Assembly (NCBI GenBank): GCA_030407085.1
Contig: CM059584.1
Coordinates: forward strand, 127,939,001 to 128,003,000
Origin: Trichopria drosophilae
Lineage: Eukaryota; Arthropoda; Insecta; Hymenoptera; Diapriidae
Direction of reading: 5' to 3'
Length of the DNA: 64,000 bases
Part shown: positions 1 through 11,490 of the stretch, in pieces
Layout of the letters: each line of letters starts with the position of its first letter
Position numbering within the stretch: the first letter of the stretch is position 1
Translations under genes and position numbers: made by a program
The notes under the pieces: generated by a model
Seen by the model: only the letters and a program-made list of their open reading frames with translations
Told to the model about the DNA's origin: nothing
Databases searched by the model: none

Positions 1-512
1 AAGGCGCCGGTATTTCTTAACGATGGTTGTTTTAGCAGTCTGCACATCCTGGACATGCTTCTGAGGCACTCCCAGGTGTGCGTAGGCTTCCGCGGCGCTA
101 AGGTGACGGATAACACTTCCGTTGACGACCTCCAAGTCGTTGTTAATGGAGTCTGACCTTCTTCTGTGCAAATGAACGACTGTACACTTGTCCAATCCGA
201 ATTCCATGCCTATATCTCTCGAGTATGTGAGGGCGATGTTCAGCGATCGATGTAATCGATCCTCGCCTGATACGTATAATTTAAGATCATCCATATAGAA
301 TAAACGGTTGATCTTATGTACACGTTCACCAGGCGGCCCACACATGTACCCTTGAGATTGACGGAGGGCAACGGATAGTGGCAATAGTGAGTTGCAGAAG
401 AGCAGAGGACACAGAGAATCTCCCTGATAGACACCTCTTTGAAATTGAAACACTCTAGACATAGTTCTACGCTTGCCCGATGTCATAAATACTATATTTA
501 TATGTTTTTTTT
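1..512 (-). mobile_element. non-LTR retrotransposon reverse transcriptase fragment
   Basis: Read on the minus strand, one frame stays open from about 512 to the window edge and encodes reverse transcriptase motifs. These include a VYQGDSLCPLLF block (about 430-395) and the catalytic FYMDDLKLY block (about 302-276), followed by a thumb-like region with MEFGLDKCTV. Non-LTR reverse transcriptases copy element RNA at the chromosomal target. The YMDDLKLY form with this upstream QGDSL motif resembles R2/NeSL-like elements, but the clade is uncertain. The left part lies outside the window. Upstream the frame closes at a TAA near 512, so the copy looks 5'-truncated or interrupted. A shorter ORF in another frame over 240-434 is a shadow of this one. 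Confidence 0.85.
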
Positions 513-2307
513 AGTTCTCATGTTATATAGATAGATGAAAATAATTTGAATTAAATAAAACAACTCAACATTGCGCTCCTCTTTTCTGTAAATAATTGAC
601 GCTCAGAAGATTGGTAGTTATTATTATTTTAATTTATTTTTACAATTTGTTTTGCTTTCTAAAATTTAAAAAATCCCCTTCGATCGATCGAAATTTCGAA
701 ATTTTGGTTCGCCATTATAGAGCGGCCACTTTGTATTTTAAAAAATTGACTATATATTTATAATCAGAGAACTTAACACCCCCCCCCCCTACACCGAATT
801 GTTAAAAAACAGATAGAAAATTTAAATTTATGTTCGGCATACTGGACCTACGTTTTTGAATTTTGCAAATCTAAGGTCGGATTAGTAATCAGCGATCTCT
901 AAAACCTCCGAGCAACAAGTTTTAAGTAATTCAGATTAATATCCAATATTTAGTCCGCCATGTTGGGTGCGCCATTTTGACTTTTGAACATCTGCTAATA
1001 GAGTTGAAATCAGTGACCTCAAAATCCACAGATCCAACATCTTCTAATTAAATCTCTTCATTTAGATGAATTATTAACATTCCCGTTAACTATTCGCCAT
1101 TCTGGAGCCGCAATTTTGAGTTTTCAATTTTGACTATAATAACCTTTTAGCATAAGTCATGCCACCCGATCCAAACGTACGTCCAGATTAGCTAACCTCT
1201 TCATATAAAAAATGAAAACTTATTTCGAAACAATTGATTTTTTTTCACGTATTTATGCATTCAGGTGGCCATATTGAAAAAAAAAATCCAAAATTGATTG
1301 CAGATTCAGAAATAGCATACCCAGAAACAGTAGGGTATGGAATCATAGATAAAGGCATTAACGCTTTGTGTAAACTCAAATGAAGTGAAAAATATCATGT
1401 ATGCGTCTTGGGCGCTATCGAGTTAAAGCAATCAGAAAATGAAAAAAGAAAGTCAATATTTAGTCAAAATTTGCTAATAAAAAGAGAAAAATTTACTTAC
1501 TGATGTTTAATTATTTCTTCTAACAAACAATAAAAAAGCTATTATGTGATTTGGCTAACCAGAACCGCAAAAAATATCAGAGCGCAGAGTGGCCTGAAGT
1601 AACACATTTAAAATTGAACATAAATGTACCTAAATTAAATACAAAATAAATTCTTTCCATATTTCAAAAACAATATTGGTGTTTATGCATGTTAAAAGTA
1701 AAGTTGCAGATCCAGATCAGCTACTCAAGAAGTTTCGGCAAACAGTTTTTGCTTAAAGTTATTATTATTAATAATTTTTATTATCAAAGAGTGACCGTGG
1801 ATATTGCCACGCGCAATTTAATCTAAACAAGAAATGACTAGATTTTAAAAGGTTAATGAAATAAAGATGATTTTCAGTTATTAGGGAGCAAAATAATATT
1901 TATTAACTTAGAAAATTAATTCACAATTTTTTTTTAAATGGCGTATGGATGGTCCTCCTCATCTTGTGACCTGCAAAGAAAAAATGTCGGTGTCAGTCAT
2001 GGAAGCAAAATCTTATCTTAAAATTAATATTAACTAATAATGAAGAATAATGAATAAGGAAACTTATTAAAATCTCATGATTTAATCAATTTAACTCATC
2101 ACGTTAGCAATAATAACTGTGTGACCAATGTCAAATATATCACAAATATGATATGAAAATGTCAGATGACAAAGCTTTTGTGTATTCTTTGGTAAATAAA
2201 TTTTTCTGAGATAAACATCCGGTGGATGGACAGATCACCGATTCAAAATTACCTGATAAGTCCGATTAATCACGAATTCGAAACGTGCATAGAACAAAAA
2301 TTTATTA
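513..2307. other. intergenic, AT-rich, no gene seen
   Basis: I see no supportable coding exon here. There is a C homopolymer near 779-789, and between about 840 and 1135 degenerate copies of the GCCATTTTGA / TTGGATTCG repeat motif that recurs all over the window. An AATAAA near 2295, read on the minus strand, probably serves as the poly(A) signal of the neighbouring TAZ2-like gene. Confidence 0.5.
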
Positions 2308-2996
2308 TCACTTAAAAAGTAAGGTATAATCTTTGTCACTTACAGGATTGAAACTGCCAAATGCTTGGACCCTTTGATGCACATGGCGCTTGACGGCTGC
2401 GCAATGCGTCACCGTACATTGGTGGTGTTGGCACTGTCCTGCGTGCCCAACCAAGATGTCAGTTATCTCCATGCAAATTGCGCATGGAGAATCGGCGGCA
2501 TCTTCCCAACACGCTGCCAAGTGTTGCAGCCGATTTTTCAACTGCCAGCAGTAAGGCAGCTCACAATCATATTTGCTGCAAGATACAGCATGCATCAGGG
2601 AATGCTCTATATTCGCGGGCAAACATTGTCGCGTCTTCTGCAAACATGCAGCCACATTACGTCTGAGACGTCTTTCAAATAACGATTGCTGGAAACAATT
2701 TTTTTTATTAGTTTATTTAGAGTACTCTAAAATAGGATCATAAAACATTGAATTTTTTAAATACGGAGTGCATTCGGTATACGTTTACGTATTTTAGGAC
2801 CTGTGGCTACCTATTAAGTAAACGTATAGATCAATACTTCAAAATACATTCCGTATAAAAATGGAAGTAGCATTATTAAAAAGAACAAGATATGACAATA
2901 TACTGGTCATTATTTATTAGACTTAACCAAACCTACCTCTTCACATGGTCCAACAGTCAGTCCCTCCATAGACATTAATAAATGGTTTAATTCCAT
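2308..2996 (-). CDS. TAZ2-type zinc finger mini-protein, copy 1
   Basis: Two coding exons on the minus strand: 2996-2937 (20 codons, starting MELNHLLMSMEGL) and 2688-2308. They join in phase 0 across a GTAGGT donor and a TTTCCAG acceptor. A non-coding first exon probably ends at 5036 (AAACT, then GTAAGT), and exon 2 starts at 3006 after CATCTTAG. The predicted 146 aa protein is basic and Cys/His rich. Residues about 53-116 hold three His-Cys3 sets: H53/C57/C62/C67, H76/C80/C89/C92 and H102/C106/C111/C116. This is the spacing of the TAZ2 domain of CBP/p300, a helical zinc fold that binds transactivation domains. There is no acetyltransferase, KIX or bromodomain. An AATAAA lies just past the stop. 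The family assignment rests on ligand spacing. Binding to activators or competition with CBP is inference only. Confidence 0.82.
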
Positions 2997-3308
2997 TTTG
3001 ATTTTCCTAAGATGACAAAAACACAAACAGAACATTAGTATTAGATATTATAAATGTTATTTTTAGTATAATTATATTTATTTCTTGTAGAGGTCAGTAC
3101 AGGATTTTTTAATAAAAGTCAACATTGTACAAAAAAAAAAGCGCCAAGATATCAATTCTAAATTACAAAAGTAAATGCAATCCACTATATTTATACATAT
3201 ACAATTTCTATTAAGCATACGATTTCTTTTTTCAAATAATATCGTTTTTTTTTATATTAAGTTTAAGTCAAATGAAACAATTCTTTCAAAAGTGTCAAAA
3301 TTATAGCA

Positions 3309-3474
3309 TTACCCCTGGGGACGGGAAAGAGTGGCCACTAGAGTGGCTCGACCATGGATAGACACTTTACATATATGAGTATTTCGCAATATTAGAAACG
3401 CATATTATGTGTTTCTTATAGAAAATTCTGAGAAATTGAAAATTCCAAATTCCCCGTCCTCTAAAGGTTAAGAC
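3309..3474. mobile_element. short MITE with TTAA-like ends
   Basis: The left end (TTACCCCTGGGGACGGGAA) and the reverse complement of the right end (TTAACCTTTAGAGGACGGGG) match over about 20 bases. They enclose about 165 bp of AT-rich, non-coding sequence. TTA(A) plus CCC-type ends suggest a piggyBac-like non-autonomous element, but the match is imperfect. Confidence 0.5.
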
Positions 3475-3838
3475 TTATTTTCTCTGTGTATCTTTCACAA
3501 TTTTTGGCACACATACTAACGTAAATTTCGCAATGTTTATAATTTCAGTCTGATTTTAGCAGAAAGGATACGTTCATTTGGATACAATCATGCACAGGAG
3601 GTTTTTTATAAATCAAATAATTGCATGTTAATTTAGTCAATAGAGGTGTTGTAATACATAAAATGTGTAGAAATACATTGAAAATTAATTCGGTACGCTA
3701 CGAATAGTTAGTTTTGAAATTATAATGCCTATTGAATAGTATAATGCAGCCCTTTTGAAAGAAATATTCGAATTTTTAAAATACTTTCTTGTCTTTTAGC
3801 ATGTGTACATTGAACTTCAAACAAAACAAAAGATTGTT

Positions 3839-4624
3839 ATGACACTGAAACTAGCAGGAAATTCGTAGCAGGAAATTCAGTCGCCGGTAACCCTTGGAAA
3901 TGCGTAGCAGGAAATTCGATTGCTGAGTTCTTAGCAGCGATTTGCACTACATAAATGGCTATTGATTACAACAATAGTATTCTTTTGATATATTATCAAG
4001 AAAATAATCGAGTAGTTCCGAGTGGTTTCAACCCAGCCGAAATTAAAAAATGTTCTTATATCACATAGTTATTCCAAAAAAATAGTCAAAAATCAAAATA
4101 GAAGTGTCTTTGCACTACCTTTTCGTCATTCTAGTTATTTTATATAGTTGTCTGCAACATATAAAAGAACTTCCGAGTGATCCCAAGTCAGAACCTAAGT
4201 CGAATATTTTTTTTTTACCTTTAAACCTAATTTTATGAACTCGTTATCGTAAAAAATGGTAAAATAATCGAAATTCAAGTGTCATTGCACTCGATTTTCT
4301 TCATTCTACTTATTTTATACAGTTGTCTACAATATATAACAGAACTTCCGGGTGGTCCCAACCTGGAACCTAAGTCGAAAGTATTTTTTTTTAACACTTT
4401 TAAACCCAATGTTGTAAATGCGAAAAAAAGAACATTTTTTAATTTCAGCTGGGTTGAAACCACTTGGAACTACTCGATCGTTTTCTTCACAATATATCAA
4501 AAGAATAATATAATGTTAATCAAACGAATAGCCATTCATATAGTGCAAATCGCTAAACTGAATTTCCTGCTACGAATTTCCAAATGCTATCATCCATTGA
4601 ATTTCCTGCTAGTTTCGGCGTCAT
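3839..4624. mobile_element. MULE-like non-autonomous element with long terminal inverted repeats
   Basis: The element is 786 bp and flanked on both sides by the same 9-base sequence AAGATTGTT (3830-3838 and 4625-4633). A 9-bp target duplication is typical of Mutator-like elements. Terminal inverted repeats begin ATGAC and extend roughly 200 bp (3839-4065 against 4430-4624), with shared blocks such as GAAACTAGCAGGAAATTC. Inside are two direct repeats of about 170 bp (about 4082-4240 and 4262-4425). There is no transposase. It lies in the intron of TAZ2-like copy 1 and is absent from the sister intron. Confidence 0.75.
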
Positions 4625-5035
4625 AAGATTGTTTCATTGTGAATAAATGAAAGACATTTGAGTTTGAGGCATATCTCCATCTTTAAATGCGTACAAAATA
4701 ATTGAATAAGTATTACTGTAATTTGTAATTTAAATTTTGAAAAACTCGAACTAATTGGCCTTCGGGGTTTCTGATATATCACATGGAACAAATATTAATT
4801 GAATATATGATTTATGATACAATTTAAAACTGAAAAAATTATGTAAGTATATTAAACTCACATCCATACGCAGACGTATTTTAACTTGAAATACTTACGT
4901 AGGAAAATTATACTGACAAACGGAATATTTAATCAACATTTGCAATGATGATATGAACATTATTAAATGTATTCAAGCTGCATTAAATTCGACAAAACTT
5001 AGTTTTAACTTATTAATATAACAAGGTTTACTTAC

Positions 5036-5540
5036 AGTTTGTTTAAATCGGCGAGTTATACCTTGGGCGCTACTCTTCCTTCTGCTGAAGCTGTTGCTAT
5101 TTGGCGTTTTCAAAGGTACTCTGCGTAGAACTTCTTAACTTCACAAGAGGCTGGCTTCGAATGAACTGCTTCGAACGAACGCAAAAGCAATATGAGAATA
5201 TTACATTTATGACAAAGGTTTCGAACATTCGGTTCTGGTAGGCTAATGCGCTTCAGGTCAGCTCATACCCTCCGACCTTTACTAAAAGCTAGTGATCACA
5301 GAATTTATGGGCGGGAGAGATAAGACTTACGCAGGTACATTTGGATAATTATGCCTATCAACTTTTCTCTGCATGTTTGTGACATGCCCGGATGACACGG
5401 ATTATGATTCCTCAGAAAACTGTACTTTGGAAAAACCCATATTTGTTTGAAAGAACAAAGTGTATTCTAAATTCTTGATCCACGTGTCTAACGTGAGACT
5501 TTGTTATAAATAATGGCGTTCCACACAAACAATGAAAATA
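5036..5540 (-). promoter_or_regulatory. 5' region and non-coding exon 1 of TAZ2-like copy 1
   Basis: Read on the minus strand, this block aligns with 11040-11490 of the sister copy and ends at a matching splice donor (AAACT/GTAAGT). Conserved pieces include CAAATATGGGTTTTTCCAAA, GACCTGAAGCGC and the repeated TTCATTCGAA-like motif just before the donor. Conservation well above that of the surrounding intron suggests promoter plus first exon. No clear TATA box was found, and the transcription start is not placed. Confidence 0.55.
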
Positions 5541-6348
5541 ATTAAAAAAGAATTCTTTTAAATTTCAGTTTTTTTACAAGTGATTGCAAATGAATTCTTT
5601 TTTATTAGTGAAATATGTAACGATTTCCTACCATACGGAACTTAATATGAGTTACAAAGAGTTATTTTCCAAAAATTATTTTCTCTGCAATCACAAGCAA
5701 CTCTAATTATGTTTAAATATGAAATAGAGATCGACAACGACGAATCTACATTTATATTGGAAAGTACTAAAAATCAGATGCAACACTTTCTAATCGAAAA
5801 CTGCAAAATACTGATGAATTCAATAGTTAGATACTTCTACAATACTTTAAAATTAATGGTAGAATATGTCTATAGCATGTAATCAAACGGAATAAAATAT
5901 TATTTAAGGATACTACACTGCTGTCTTGATTACGTCACTTTAAATTGAAAGTGTGCACTATGTGGCATTCAAGTAAACGTATGCTTGATTGAAATAAATT
6001 TTAGCTTAAAGATTTATAGCTACTACTGAGCAGTTTACATGGCAAATGTTATAATCAAGTATCTTCGAATAAAAAACTATCGGTTCCATAGTGTAGGAAA
6101 TAGACCATAAAGTTAAGTAAATTTCGCGTGTCTATGTGCTAATTACTTAATTAAATAGTATATATATTTTATAAAATTCAAATTATTATTGCATGATAAT
6201 ACAGGATTGTTTCATCAAACGTGTTAAACGTTTTTTTTATACGTCATTCATTCATGAATGTTCCATTATTGATATGTTACATGATATTTTCATATTTGTG
6301 TTGCTTTGAACGGACACATTAATTGTATAGCTCCTGAATGTGATCCGT
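5541..6348. other. non-coding inner part of the left duplication arm
   Basis: There is no coding signal. A segment around 5890-5965 is clearly related in reverse complement to about 9825-9900 in the right arm, and this supports a duplication much larger than the genes themselves. From about 6240 the sequence becomes similar to the hAT-derived block that recurs at 8276-8540 and in the right palindrome arm. Confidence 0.5.
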
Positions 6349-6660
6349 TTAGTAATCGTTTGAAGGAGAACGAAAATGTTTCAAGAAAGAATGATACATA
6401 TGTCCTTTACTTTTTCGGTTGTAATTTAATGGAGCATTCATTTTCCGATCGAGAAATTGAACGGTAGTACGAAGAAACTTTCTCGCTCTCCTGTCTCTAC
6501 TTTCGTCCACTAAAATTGAAAAATAAGAATACCGTAAGACATTAACGAGATTGTAGGTTATTTCAGGTGCGATAACATTATTTGTGTTTCCAACACAAGT
6601 AATAGCATTAAGTAACATCTTATTCTTGAAACCCTCTTCGAGATCAGCATAAGGAACCAG
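6349..6660 (-). pseudogene. degenerate hAT-like transposase fragment
   Basis: A minus-strand open frame (frame open to 6795) contains a segment with IAPEITYNLVNVLRYSYF followed by SILVDESRDRR and VQFLDRKM. The ILVDESTD-like motif followed by a hydrophobic strand is characteristic of hAT-superfamily transposases of the ZMYM/SCAND3-like type, in the first catalytic Asp region. Only about 100 residues are recognisable; the N-terminal part of the frame (6660-6795) is repeat-derived. A more decayed relative is visible on the minus strand at about 8400-8540, with its mirror copy at about 9320-9480. The fragment is not functional. Confidence 0.6.
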
Positions 6661-6704
6661 TTGAGAACATGTTGCTAACAGTAGTATAGGGGTACCGATA
6701 GCCA

Positions 6705-7245
6705 GACGTAAACACCCCCCACTCCTCCAAATTGAGATAGGTCTGGCGCAAGACGGTAGACGAACCTTGAGATAGGTCAGGGTTAATGACCTCATAAAGA
6801 GGTGATAATGGTTATTAATGGGTAATTACTGTCAAAACAAACAATAAAAACGTCAATAAATAATGTTAATTGGGTAATTAATGTCAGATAAATAATAATT
6901 TATGATCGTAAATATCCCTGTAGCCGCATTTTGACATAGGTCAGTAGTTTGACGAAAACAAAAACGTAGGGGGTACCTTTGGCCGCCACGCGTGGCTGGC
7001 AAACGAATCATGAGATAGGTCAGGGGTTAGTGACCTCGTAAAGTGATAGTGGTTATTAATGGATAATTAATATCAAAACAAACGATAAAATCGACAATAA
7101 ATATTGTTAATTATGCAATTAATGTCAGATAAAAAATAATGATGACCGTAGATAGCCCTGTAGCCGCTTGGTAAGGTAACTGAGACGTAAACAAACCTGA
7201 ACGGGGTCCCTTTGGCTGCAACGTGAGGTAGGTTATGGTTCAACG
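6705..7245. repeat. tandem repeat, unit about 240 bp, just over two copies
   Basis: Successive units share GAGATAGGTCAGGG, then TTAATGACCTC, GTGGTTATTAATGG, AACAAACAATAAA-like and TTAATGTCAGATAAA blocks, and end in CCCTGTAGCCGC. Units start near 6705 and 6965, with a partial third unit from about 7185 to 7245. No coding function is seen. Confidence 0.65.
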
Positions 7246-7259
7246 ACCTCTCGACGACT

Positions 7260-8275
7260 ATGCATTAGTTTTTGTGTTTGGTTTGTTACGTTGATCCACC
7301 CGCTCTCCTCCTTATTATTTACTAAAATTTACCAATACATTGCGCAGATGATCTTTATATACATGTTACGCATGTGGCAGTCCACTTGTAGGTCGAAAAC
7401 GAGAGGCTGTAATTCCCTACGACGTCGAAACATACACACGTGTTTCTTACCCGAGGGGACCCACTTTTCTAGGAAAATCTTGAAGACTAGGGAAAATAAG
7501 ACTCTAAAAGTAAGCTAGAAATCGTACTATACAAAATAATACATATAATAATATACACGTATAAACTAGAATAATTAATGTCGAAAATTTCCGATTTGGT
7601 ACTCTGGAAGCCATATAGACAACTACTTAATTGTAATAGTTTCTTGGAAATCCCCGGTAAATACGAAGGGGAGATATGATAAAGGTAAAATAAGGAAAGA
7701 TTCGATTCATTAAAAACATGTTTTATTCAAACATAGCAGATTTTAAAGGTTCGGTGATCTTACAAAATTTGAATAAACCAGCCTTGCACCTACGAAAACT
7801 AGCGACGAGAAGTAACGTCTGCTAACATACAATAACAATCCCCGTTATCCGGGGGTAACAAGCCACTTTATCCGGAAAGTAACGTCGATTTAGCGGCATA
7901 TTCGGGTAAATAGGCGATACGTCGCAATAGTGTATGTCTCGCCAGTAGTTTTGGCTGCACTAATGTTACGCTATTTCGCCGTCACTGCCGTAGAGAACTG
8001 TTTGCTGATCTGTGACATCTAAAACGGCGACAGAATTCTGTTCATCGATATGTTAGCATTAAAGTGATCACATCTGTGAATATATACATTAAAACACACA
8101 GGTTATGAAAGAAATAAAAGAAGCATTCAAAATCTTATTTAAATTTAAGAAGTTATCGCAATTCAAATGTTTAAATATAACAAATGTTGTACAATGTTCA
8201 TTTCTAAAACGGTAAATGTTATAAGACTTTATGACATATACTGAAAAAACATTTTGTTCTCCAACTAAACGCAAT
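7260..8275. other. no gene seen
   Basis: This is unique-looking AT-rich sequence between the tandem repeat and the palindrome. The open frames at 7291-7518 and 8089-8274 show no recognisable motif and have no splice context that I could support. Confidence 0.4.
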
Positions 8276-9580
8276 TGTTCACTGATATTTTCATATTTGT
8301 ATTGCTTCTAACACAACCATTAATTGTATAGTACATAAATATTTTTTTAATAATCGCTTGGGTGGGGAACGAAAATGTTTCGAAAATGCATGACGCATAT
8401 TTCTGTCCTTCTCGATTTTAATTCAATGAAACCTGATAAGAAATAGAACGCAATTACGTCTGGCAATTATATCTACATTAAAATCGTATAATACGTCAAT
8501 AAAAATTCCTGGTTCACGTAATTTAAAATTAAATGGTTTCAAAATTTGTTCTAGTTAAGGTTAAAATTTCTGTGACAAATCCTAATTTTCTGTCGGCATT
8601 TAGCTTTTGTATTTACACAATGAAGTCTGGACTCTGGCGTGGCGTCGTCGCGTCGGTTAGATATTTTTTTCCGACCCTTATTTGAGAACCGCACTTTGGT
8701 GACAGGTATCAACACCATGAAATTATGTTTGTAAACACCTCAGGAAAGTAGACGGTAGCAGACTTCATTGACGTGTTTCTATTTAATAGTTTTACCTTTT
8801 AATATTTTTGTTTAAGTCCAATTTGCCTGGACTAGATAAGTAATTCCTGTAATCGATCGTTGAATTACCGAATGGTAGTTATGAAGTTTAGCAGTGAAAG
8901 TTTAGAAAACATTGAAAACATTATTTCCGTTAACATTATGTCGCGTGATATCTATCCAAGAAACCCACAGTCTCAGACTGTGAAATCGCTTAGGATGAGA
9001 CTGCCCTAGTCTAAGAAGTAAAACTTAGGCGGGAGAAAGCCTCGAAGAAAGCTTCGCAGTTTTGCAGTCTCATCCTAAGCGATTTCACAGTCTGAGACTG
9101 TGGGTTTCTTTCCTGAGGTGTTTACAAACATAATTTCATGGTGTTGATACCTGTCACCAAAGTGCGGTTCTCAAATAAGGGTCGGAAAAAAATATCTAAC
9201 CGACGCGACGACGCCACGCCAGAGTCCAGACTTCATTGTGTAAATACAAAAGCTAAATGCCGACAGAAAATTAGGATTTGTCACAGAAATTTTAACCTTA
9301 ACTAGAACAAATTTTGAAACCATTTAATTTTAAATTACGTGAACCAGGAATTTTTATTGACGTATTATACGATTTTAATGTAGATATAATTGCCAGACGT
9401 AATTGCGTTCTATTTCTTATCAGGTTTCATTGAATTAAAATCGAAAAGGACAGAAATATGCGTCATGCATTTTCGAAACATTTTCGTTCCCCATCCAAGC
9501 GATTATTAAAAAAAGATTTATGTACTATACAATTAATGGTTGTGTTAGAAGCAATACAAATATGAAAATATCAGTGAACA
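8276..9580. repeat. near-perfect palindrome at the centre of the duplication
   Basis: The left arm (about 8276-9004) and right arm (about 9065-9580) are reverse complements, with only scattered single-base differences visible by eye. They are separated by a loop of about 60 bp. The left arm carries an extra 212 bp block (8749-8960) that is missing from the right arm, at a junction where both sides read AAG. The arms include a decayed hAT-like segment at their outer ends and a GC-richer stretch (GGCGTGGCGTCGTCGCGTCG) inside. Identity is far higher than in the flanking duplication arms. Confidence 0.85.
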
Positions 9581-9927
9581 TTTCAATAACGTAAATTTCA
9601 TTTCTGTAAGTACTTTCTGTAATTTTCAATTCGTCTATATTGTATAGAATATTTACAGTTTACAGATAATCTGCTCCGGAGGTATAGATTTATTAACAAG
9701 AGATTTGTTGACTATTTGAGAATTTGATTGTATTATATTTTATAAAAGTGACAGATGTCGGAATTTATGTAAGCGACAATTAATTTGAATCGACCATTTG
9801 AAGTTTACTTTAATGTTACATAGGTGCACACTTTGAATTGAAAGTAATGTAATCAAGACAACCGTGTAGTATCATTAAATAATATTTTATTCAGTTAAAC
9901 GATATGCTAGTCATACCACTGAAGAGT

Positions 9928-10708
9928 CCCAGCAATCGAGAATGGATAGGATTGGATTGAAAATTTCAATTCATTTTGAATTCATACTTTGATTCCGAAA
10001 ATATGTAATCAAATGGATTGAATTCCGAAGAAAGGAATCCTTTGTAATAAATTTTACGAATACAATCGGAAGTGTAATTTGCCGGATTAAATTTCAGAAA
10101 AAGTAATCCATCTGTATTAAATTTTACGAACAAAATACAGTAACGTGCTATAACTATAATTATATATTTTAAAATCGAAATTGACGATCAACTCATAAGT
10201 AACTTTTTCAAATCGATTATCCATAAAAATTCAAAAGAAATATACACAATTATGCATAAATTGCAAACTGACAAATATAACAATATGAATACGCTTAGAT
10301 AGTTTTAAATCCGTAATGTTGAATACGGAGCCATTCAATATTTGGTTTTGAAGAAGGAAACTTTTTTTGGATTGAAATGAATACACTTGGATAGTTTTGA
10401 GTCCGTAATATTGAATACGGATGTATACAAAGTTTATTTTTTGAAAGCAAACTTTTCTTGCATTGAAATAAATACGCTTAAGTAGTTTTGAATCCGTAAT
10501 GTTGAATATGGATGTATTTAAGATTTAATTTTTAAAATGAAAACTTTTTTTGGATTAATATGAATTCAGAAAGTAACCTTTTTATTCGTATGAACGAATA
10601 GAATTGTATTTACGTATTAAAATGGATTCACCATGGACCAAAGTATGGATTCAGAATTTAATAATTCAACTCAATTCTATACAACTCTATCCAAATTAGA
10701 TTGCTGGG
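9928..10708. mobile_element. terminal-inverted-repeat element in the right arm only
   Basis: The element begins CCCAGCAATCGAGAATGGATAG and ends with the inverse (GATTGCTGGG preceded by a CTATCC-like block), so it has inverted ends of at least 10 bp with similarity beyond. It has no transposase. It is 781 bp of AT-rich sequence with internal repeats such as AATTTTACGAA. The matching place in the left arm (near 5840) is continuous without it, so it inserted after the duplication. No clean target duplication is visible, and the superfamily is unassigned. Confidence 0.6.
10288..10570. repeat. tandem repeat, unit about 103 bp, about three copies
   Basis: Each unit carries AATACGCTTAGATAGTTTT-like, TCCGTAATGTTGAATACGG and GAAACTTTTTTTGGATTGAA-like blocks. 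The repeats lie inside the terminal-inverted-repeat element at 9928-10708. Units are adjacent and diverged and have no spacers, so this is not a CRISPR. Confidence 0.7.
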
Positions 10709-11039
10709 GTACCGTTTATTTTGAAGTATTATAAACTTATCTCACTATTAAACTTTCGATTTAAAAGCTTTGCATCTGGCTTTTAGTACTTTTCTATATA
10801 AATGATTGCTGATCTCTATTACATATTTAATCATACTTAGAGTTTCTTTTGTTTGAGGTGATATCAATGTTTGAAAAAAACTCTTTGTATCCCATATTAG
10901 GTTACCACATAAGGGGCAATCGTTACATCTCTTAATAATCATGACGAATTCATTTCCCATCATTAAAAAAAAAAGTAATTCAAAATAATTTTTTCGTATG
11001 TATTATACAAAAAAATTTTCACTGCTTCTGTGGAATCCC

Positions 11040-11490
11040 ATTATTTACGACAAGATTAGCACTGTAGACTCATGACTCAAGAATTTCAAATATACTTTGT
11101 TGTTTCAAACAAATATGGGTTTTTCCAAAGTACAGTTTTCCCAGGAATCATAATCCCTGAAGTCTGGGACTGTTATAGAAATGCAGAGAAAGGTATGCGG
11201 AATTAACAAATGTATCTGCGTAAGCCTTATTTCCCCTCCCTTAAATGTGATCATTGGCTGTTAGGATAGCAAGGAGGATGTGACCTGACCTGAAGCGCTC
11301 TAGCCTATCGGAACCTAATATTCCAAACCTTTTTGCCACAGAATACAGAGTACAGAATTGCAGTCATTCGAGGTTGTTCAGAAGTTGACTAGTGTTCGAA
11401 CGAAGTACACAGTTCATTCGAAACCATCGTCTCGTGAAGCTTATAAGTTCTACACAGAATCTGTTCGAAAGTCTACGATTTTCTTAAACT
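11040..11490 (+). promoter_or_regulatory. 5' region and non-coding exon 1 of TAZ2-like copy 2
   Basis: This is the counterpart of 5036-5540. It shares long blocks with that region and ends at the same kind of donor (TTAAACT, then GTAAGT at 11491). The TTCGAACGAAG and TTCATTCGAAAC motifs before the donor are conserved between copies. No canonical TATA box is evident. The intron that follows (11491-12872) is AT-rich and holds nothing else I can support. Confidence 0.55.

Larger units (their letters stand above)
2931..5035 (-). other. intron between exons 1 and 2 of TAZ2-like copy 1
   Basis: This is mainly the inferred intron from the donor at 5035 to the acceptor at 3007. It contains two terminal-repeat elements described separately (3309-3474 and 3839-4624). 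No other coding signal is supported. The open frames at 4275-4626 on both strands lie inside the MULE-like element and show no family features. Confidence 0.45.

Noticed and set aside
10288..10570. Regular repeats that could suggest a CRISPR-like array
   Set aside because: Eukaryotic context, about 103-bp units adjacent to one another, no unique spacers, and location inside a transposable element.
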